Source: Acidobacteriota bacterium
GTDB taxonomy: Bacteria > Acidobacteriota > Terriglobia > Terriglobales > Acidobacteriaceae
Length of the DNA: 9,458 nt
NCBI GenBank assembly: GCA_021780415.1
Contig: JAJXYW010000139.1
Location: 1 to 9,458 of the forward strand
Reading direction: 5' to 3'
Position 1 is the stretch's first letter. Each line of letters starts with the position of its first letter. Shown one piece after another: positions 6,236-9,458 of this stretch. Below the pieces are notes generated by a model. That model did not search any database. It worked only from the letters and a program-made list of their open reading frames with translations, and had not been told where the DNA came from. The position numbers were made by a program, and so were the translations under genes.

Positions 6236-6241
6236 TAAACT
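6236..6241 (+). promoter_or_regulatory. Candidate -10 box for leaderless dnaE
   Basis: TAAACT fits TANNNT and ends exactly six bases before the dnaE ATG at 6248. Its first three bases are an in-frame TAA, which blocks any earlier start, and the intervening bases (ACCCTT) contain no Shine-Dalgarno. No clear -35 is visible. Confidence 0.4.
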
Positions 6242-6247
6242 ACCCTT

Positions 6248-9200
6248 ATGGCCGCCGAGTTCACGCACCTCCATCTCCACACCGACTACTCTCTCCTCGA
6301 CGGCGCCTGCGACGTCGACAAGCTCGCCAAACACCTCACCAAAATCGGCCAGACCTCCGCCGCCATCACCGACCACGGCAACATCTACGGCGCCGTCCAC
6401 TTCTTCGACGCCATGAAGAAGAAGAACCTCAAGCCCATCCTCGGCTGCGAACTCTACGTCTGCAAGGAAGAGTCCCACCTCCGCGAGCACGCCGACCCCG
6501 ACTCCAAGTACAACCACCTGTTGGTCCTCGCCGAAAACGAAGCGGGCTACCGCAACCTCGTCCGCCTCACCTCCGAGGCCGCGCTCCACGGCTTCTACAA
6601 GAAACCCCGCGTCAGCAAAAACTTCCTCGCTGCCCACACCGAAGGCCTCATCGGCTTCTCCGGCTGCCTCGCCGGCGAGGTCTCCCAGCACATCATGGCA
6701 GGGAACTACGACCTCGCCAAAAAATCCGCCGGCGAGCTCGAAACCATGTTCGGCCGCGGCAACTTCTTCCTCGAAATCCAGGACCACCACCTCGGCCCGG
6801 ACAAGGCAGTCACCGAGGCCATGTTCCGCCTCGAAAAAGATCTCGACATCCCGCTCATCGCCACCAACGACTCCCACTACATCGAGAACGAAGACTCCCG
6901 CGCCCACGAAGTCCTCCTCTGCGTCCAGACCGCCGGCAGTATGAACGACCCGAAGCGTTTCAAGTTCGACACGCAGGAGTTCTACATCAAGTCCGCCGAC
7001 GAGATGCACCAGCTCTTCGCCCACGCCCCCGAAGTCTGCACCCGCACCATGCAGTTTCCCGAGCGCTGCAACCTCGAGCTCACCAAGGTCAAAAATCCCT
7101 TCCCCAAATTCGATTGCCCCGACGGCATGGACCTCGACGCGTACTTCGAGCAGGTCTGCCGCGCCGGCTGGCGTCATCGCCGCGAAACTGCCATCCGCCA
7201 CCTCGAGGACACCGGCAAACTCCGCAAGTCCATCGCCGACTACGAAGCTCGGCTCAACCGCGAAATCGACTGCATCAAGCAGATGAAGTTTCCCGGCTAT
7301 TTCATGATTGTGTGGGACTTCATCCGCTACGCCCGCGAGCAGGGAATCCCCGTCGGCCCCGGCCGCGGTTCCGCCGCTGGCTCGCTCGTCGCCTACGTCA
7401 TGGAGATCACCGACATCGATCCCCTCCAGAACGATCTCCTCTTCGAGCGCTTCCTCAACCCCGAACGTATCTCCATGCCCGACATCGACATCGACTTCGA
7501 CATGAACCGTCGCAGCGAAGTCATCGATTACGTCCGCAAAAAATACGGCAACGACCAGGTTGCCCAGATCATCACCTTCAACACCATGGCCGCCAAGGCC
7601 GCGATCAAGGACGTCGGTCGCGCACTCGACATGCCCTACGGCGAAGTCGACCGCATCGCCAAGCTCATCCCCGCCACCATCGGCATCACCATCTCCGACG
7701 CCCTCAAGGAAAATCCCCTCCTCGCCACCGCTTACCAGGACCCAAAAATCAAGGAACTCATCGACACCGCGCTCCGCCTCGAAGGCCTCGTTCGCGGAGC
7801 CGGCGTCCACGCCGCAGGTGTCGTCATCGCACCTCAACCTCTAACTGAACTAGTACCCGTAACCCGCACCAAAGACGACGCCATCGTCACCAGCTACGAT
7901 ATGAAGGCCGTGGAGAAAATGGGCCTGTTGAAGATGGACTTCCTCGGCCTCACCACCCTCACCGTCATCCACGACTGCCTGGAACTCATCCAGTTCAACC
8001 GCAGCGAAACCGTTGACCTCTCCACCATCGATCTCGAGGACGCCGCCACCTTCGAGCGCGTCTTCCACCGCGCCCTCACCTCCGGCGTCTTCCAGTTTGA
8101 ATCCGGCGGCATGCGCGACGTCCTGCGCCGCTACAAGCCCAACACCATCGAGCATCTCACCGCGCTCAACGCTCTCTACCGCCCCGGTCCCATGTCGATG
8201 ATCGACGACTTCATCAAGCGCAAATGGGACCCCAGCCTCATCCAGTACACCCTCCCCGAACTCGAACCGCTCCTCAAGGAGACCCTCGGCGTCATGGTCT
8301 ACCAGGAGCAGGTCATGCAGATCTCCAACGTCATCGGCGGCTACTCCCTCGGTGGCGCCGACCTCCTCCGCCGCGCCATGGGTAAAAAAGACGCCGCCGA
8401 GATGGAGAAGCAGCGAGAGATCTTCCTCGCCGGCGCAGCCGAGCGCAAGTTCCCCAAGGCCGCCGCCGGCGAAATCTTCGACCAGATGGCCAAGTTCGCC
8501 GGCTACGGCTTCAACAAGAGCCACTCCGCCGCCTACTCGCTGCTCGCCTACCAGACCGCCTGGCTCAAGACGCACTATCCGGTCGAGTTCATGGCCGCCC
8601 TCCTCACCTCCGAAACCTCCAAGCCCGAGAACGTCGTCAAGTACATCGGCGAGTGCCGCGAGCTAGGCATCGCCGTCGTCCCGCCCGACGTCCAGGTCTC
8701 CGCCGCCACCTTCACCCCCACCGGCGACAGCATCCTCTTCGGCCTGGAAGCGATTAAAAACGTAGGCCGCAACGCCATCGAATCCATCACGCAAGCCCGC
8801 AGCGAACTTAAAGCGCAAGGTAAACAAGGCTTCGCATCTCTCTATGAGTTCTGCGAAAAAGTCGAACTCCGTCTCATGAACAAGCGCGTCCTCGAATCGC
8901 TCTGCAAGGCCGGCGCCCTCGACGCCTTCGGCCCTCGCGCCGCCGTCTTCGCCGCACTCGACAAGGCCATCGAGCGCGCCCAGAAATCCCAGCGCGACAC
9001 CGCCTCCGGCCAGCACGGCCTCTTCGGCATGTTTGACGAGCCCGGCCCCGCCAGCTCCAAATCCAACGACGACGCCCTCCCCACCGTTCCTGACTGGGAC
9101 GAGCACCTCCGCCTCCAGAACGAGAAGGACGTCCTCGGCTTCTTCGTCAGCGGTCACCCCCTCGACAAGTACCGCGAAAAGCTCCGCAATCTCAAGGTCA

Positions 9201-9458
9201 TCGACACCGTCACCGCCTGCGAGATGAAACCCGAGCCCGCCGTCTTCAACCGTGGCCGCCGTGAAGAAGGAGCAAGCGAGATCCAGATTGCCGGCGTCAT
9301 CACCGGCCTCAAAGTCGCGAAATCCAAGCGCTCCGGCGAGATGTACGCCCAGGCCGCCCTCGAAGACACCGTCGGCAAGATCGAGCTCATCGCCTTCTCC
9401 TCGGCCTATGAAAAGCTCGCCGAAAAGCTGAAGATTGACGTCCCCGTTCTGGTCCGCG
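6248..9458 (+). CDS. dnaE: DNA polymerase III alpha subunit (replicative polymerase), 3' end beyond the window
   Basis: The frame is open from ATG 6248 to the right edge (1070 codons); DnaE usually has about 1160-1180 residues, so roughly 100 are missing. The N-terminal PHP domain starts HLHLHTDYSLLDGA (7-20) and shows a full candidate metal site: His9, His11, Asp18, His43 (ITDHGN), Glu68, His90, Cys140 (GCLAGE), Asp208 and His210 (NDSHY). The polymerase core has PGRGSAAGSLVAY (371-383), catalytic Asp412 and Asp414 in MPDIDIDFD, GAGVHAAGVVIAP and the third catalytic Asp564 in KMDFLGL. ALYRPGPM, YQEQVMQ and FNKSHSAAYSLLAYQ follow. A clamp-binding motif QHGLF (922-926) sits where E. coli has QADMF, and an OB fold begins near residue 1012. 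The layout is that of DnaE, not PolC or error-prone DnaE2. An in-frame TAA at 6236-6238 forces this start. Confidence 0.97.
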   Translation, partial: MAAEFTHLHLHTDYSLLDGACDVDKLAKHLTKIGQTSAAITDHGNIYGAVHFFDAMKKKNLKPILGCELYVCKEESHLREHADPDSKYNHLLVLAENEAGYRNLVRLTSEAALHGFYKKPRVSKNFLAAHTEGLIGFSGCLAGEVSQHIMAGNYDLAKKSAGELETMFGRGNFFLEIQDHHLGPDKAVTEAMFRLEKDLDIPLIATNDSHYIENEDSRAHEVLLCVQTAGSMNDPKRFKFDTQEFYIKSADEMHQLFAHAPEVCTRTMQFPERCNLELTKVKNPFPKFDCPDGMDLDAYFEQVCRAGWRHRRETAIRHLEDTGKLRKSIADYEARLNREIDCIKQMKFPGYFMIVWDFIRYAREQGIPVGPGRGSAAGSLVAYVMEITDIDPLQNDLLFERFLNPERISMPDIDIDFDMNRRSEVIDYVRKKYGNDQVAQIITFNTMAAKAAIKDVGRALDMPYGEVDRIAKLIPATIGITISDALKENPLLATAYQDPKIKELIDTALRLEGLVRGAGVHAAGVVIAPQPLTELVPVTRTKDDAIVTSYDMKAVEKMGLLKMDFLGLTTLTVIHDCLELIQFNRSETVDLSTIDLEDAATFERVFHRALTSGVFQFESGGMRDVLRRYKPNTIEHLTALNALYRPGPMSMIDDFIKRKWDPSLIQYTLPELEPLLKETLGVMVYQEQVMQISNVIGGYSLGGADLLRRAMGKKDAAEMEKQREIFLAGAAERKFPKAAAGEIFDQMAKFAGYGFNKSHSAAYSLLAYQTAWLKTHYPVEFMAALLTSETSKPENVVKYIGECRELGIAVVPPDVQVSAATFTPTGDSILFGLEAIKNVGRNAIESITQARSELKAQGKQGFASLYEFCEKVELRLMNKRVLESLCKAGALDAFGPRAAVFAALDKAIERAQKSQRDTASGQHGLFGMFDEPGPASSKSNDDALPTVPDWDEHLRLQNEKDVLGFFVSGHPLDKYREKLRNLKVIDTVTACEMKPEPAVFNRGRREEGASEIQIAGVITGLKVAKSKRSGEMYAQAALEDTVGKIELIAFSSAYEKLAEKLKIDVPVLVR

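Noticed and set aside
6209..7837. 542-codon open frame on the minus strand opposite dnaE
   Set aside because: Same compositional artefact. The plus strand carries unmistakable DnaE motifs throughout; the minus frame is low complexity and acidic.

Overview
The window looks like chromosomal DNA from a GC-rich bacterium. My best guess is an acidobacterium of the Terriglobia type (Edaphobacter, Granulicella or Terriglobus relatives). Three things suggest this: a strong preference for C at third codon positions, an intergenic repeat built on TCATCCTGAGCG, and a lipoprotein that resembles from memory proteins of that group. This placement is recollection, not a search result. No phage, plasmid, transposase, CRISPR, rRNA or tRNA signal was seen, and every gap between genes is under 170 bases.

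Layout. (1) Positions 1-413 hold the 3' end of an unidentified gene, possibly a membrane glycosyltransferase. (2) Positions 514-4475 hold four same-strand genes whose ends overlap by 4, 8 and 4 bases: an MgtC/SapB-family membrane protein, a DapF-family protein, an LD-carboxypeptidase of family S66, and Mpl (UDP-MurNAc:tripeptide ligase). The last two are consecutive steps of murein peptide recycling. (3) Positions 4464-4586 hold two direct copies of a dispersed repeat, followed on the minus strand by a small DUF3592-like gene (4595-4981) convergent with mpl. (4) Positions 5088-6080 encode a predicted lipoprotein made of two related halves. (5) Positions 6103-6190 hold a cluster of small palindromes. 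(6) From 6248 to the right edge runs dnaE, the replicative DNA polymerase III alpha subunit, cut off after 1070 codons.

How they may work together. LdcA trims the murein tetrapeptide to L-Ala-D-Glu-meso-DAP, and Mpl joins that tripeptide to UDP-MurNAc. The DapF-like protein sits directly upstream in the same translationally coupled unit. It keeps the recognisable DAP-binding residues, but serine replaces both catalytic cysteines (Ser73, Ser212). This is the most interesting point in the window: either a DAP epimerase with an unusual acid/base pair, or a repurposed DapF fold. The MgtC-like gene at the head of the unit hints at a link to envelope, Mg2+ or acid stress, but that is inference.

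Other points worth a second look are a repeat that supplies the stop codon of mpl, an apparently complete PHP metal site in DnaE, a duplicated domain in the lipoprotein, and three gene starts that lack a Shine-Dalgarno sequence but have a TANNNT box at leaderless spacing. Nothing here amounts to a clear new defence or mobile system.
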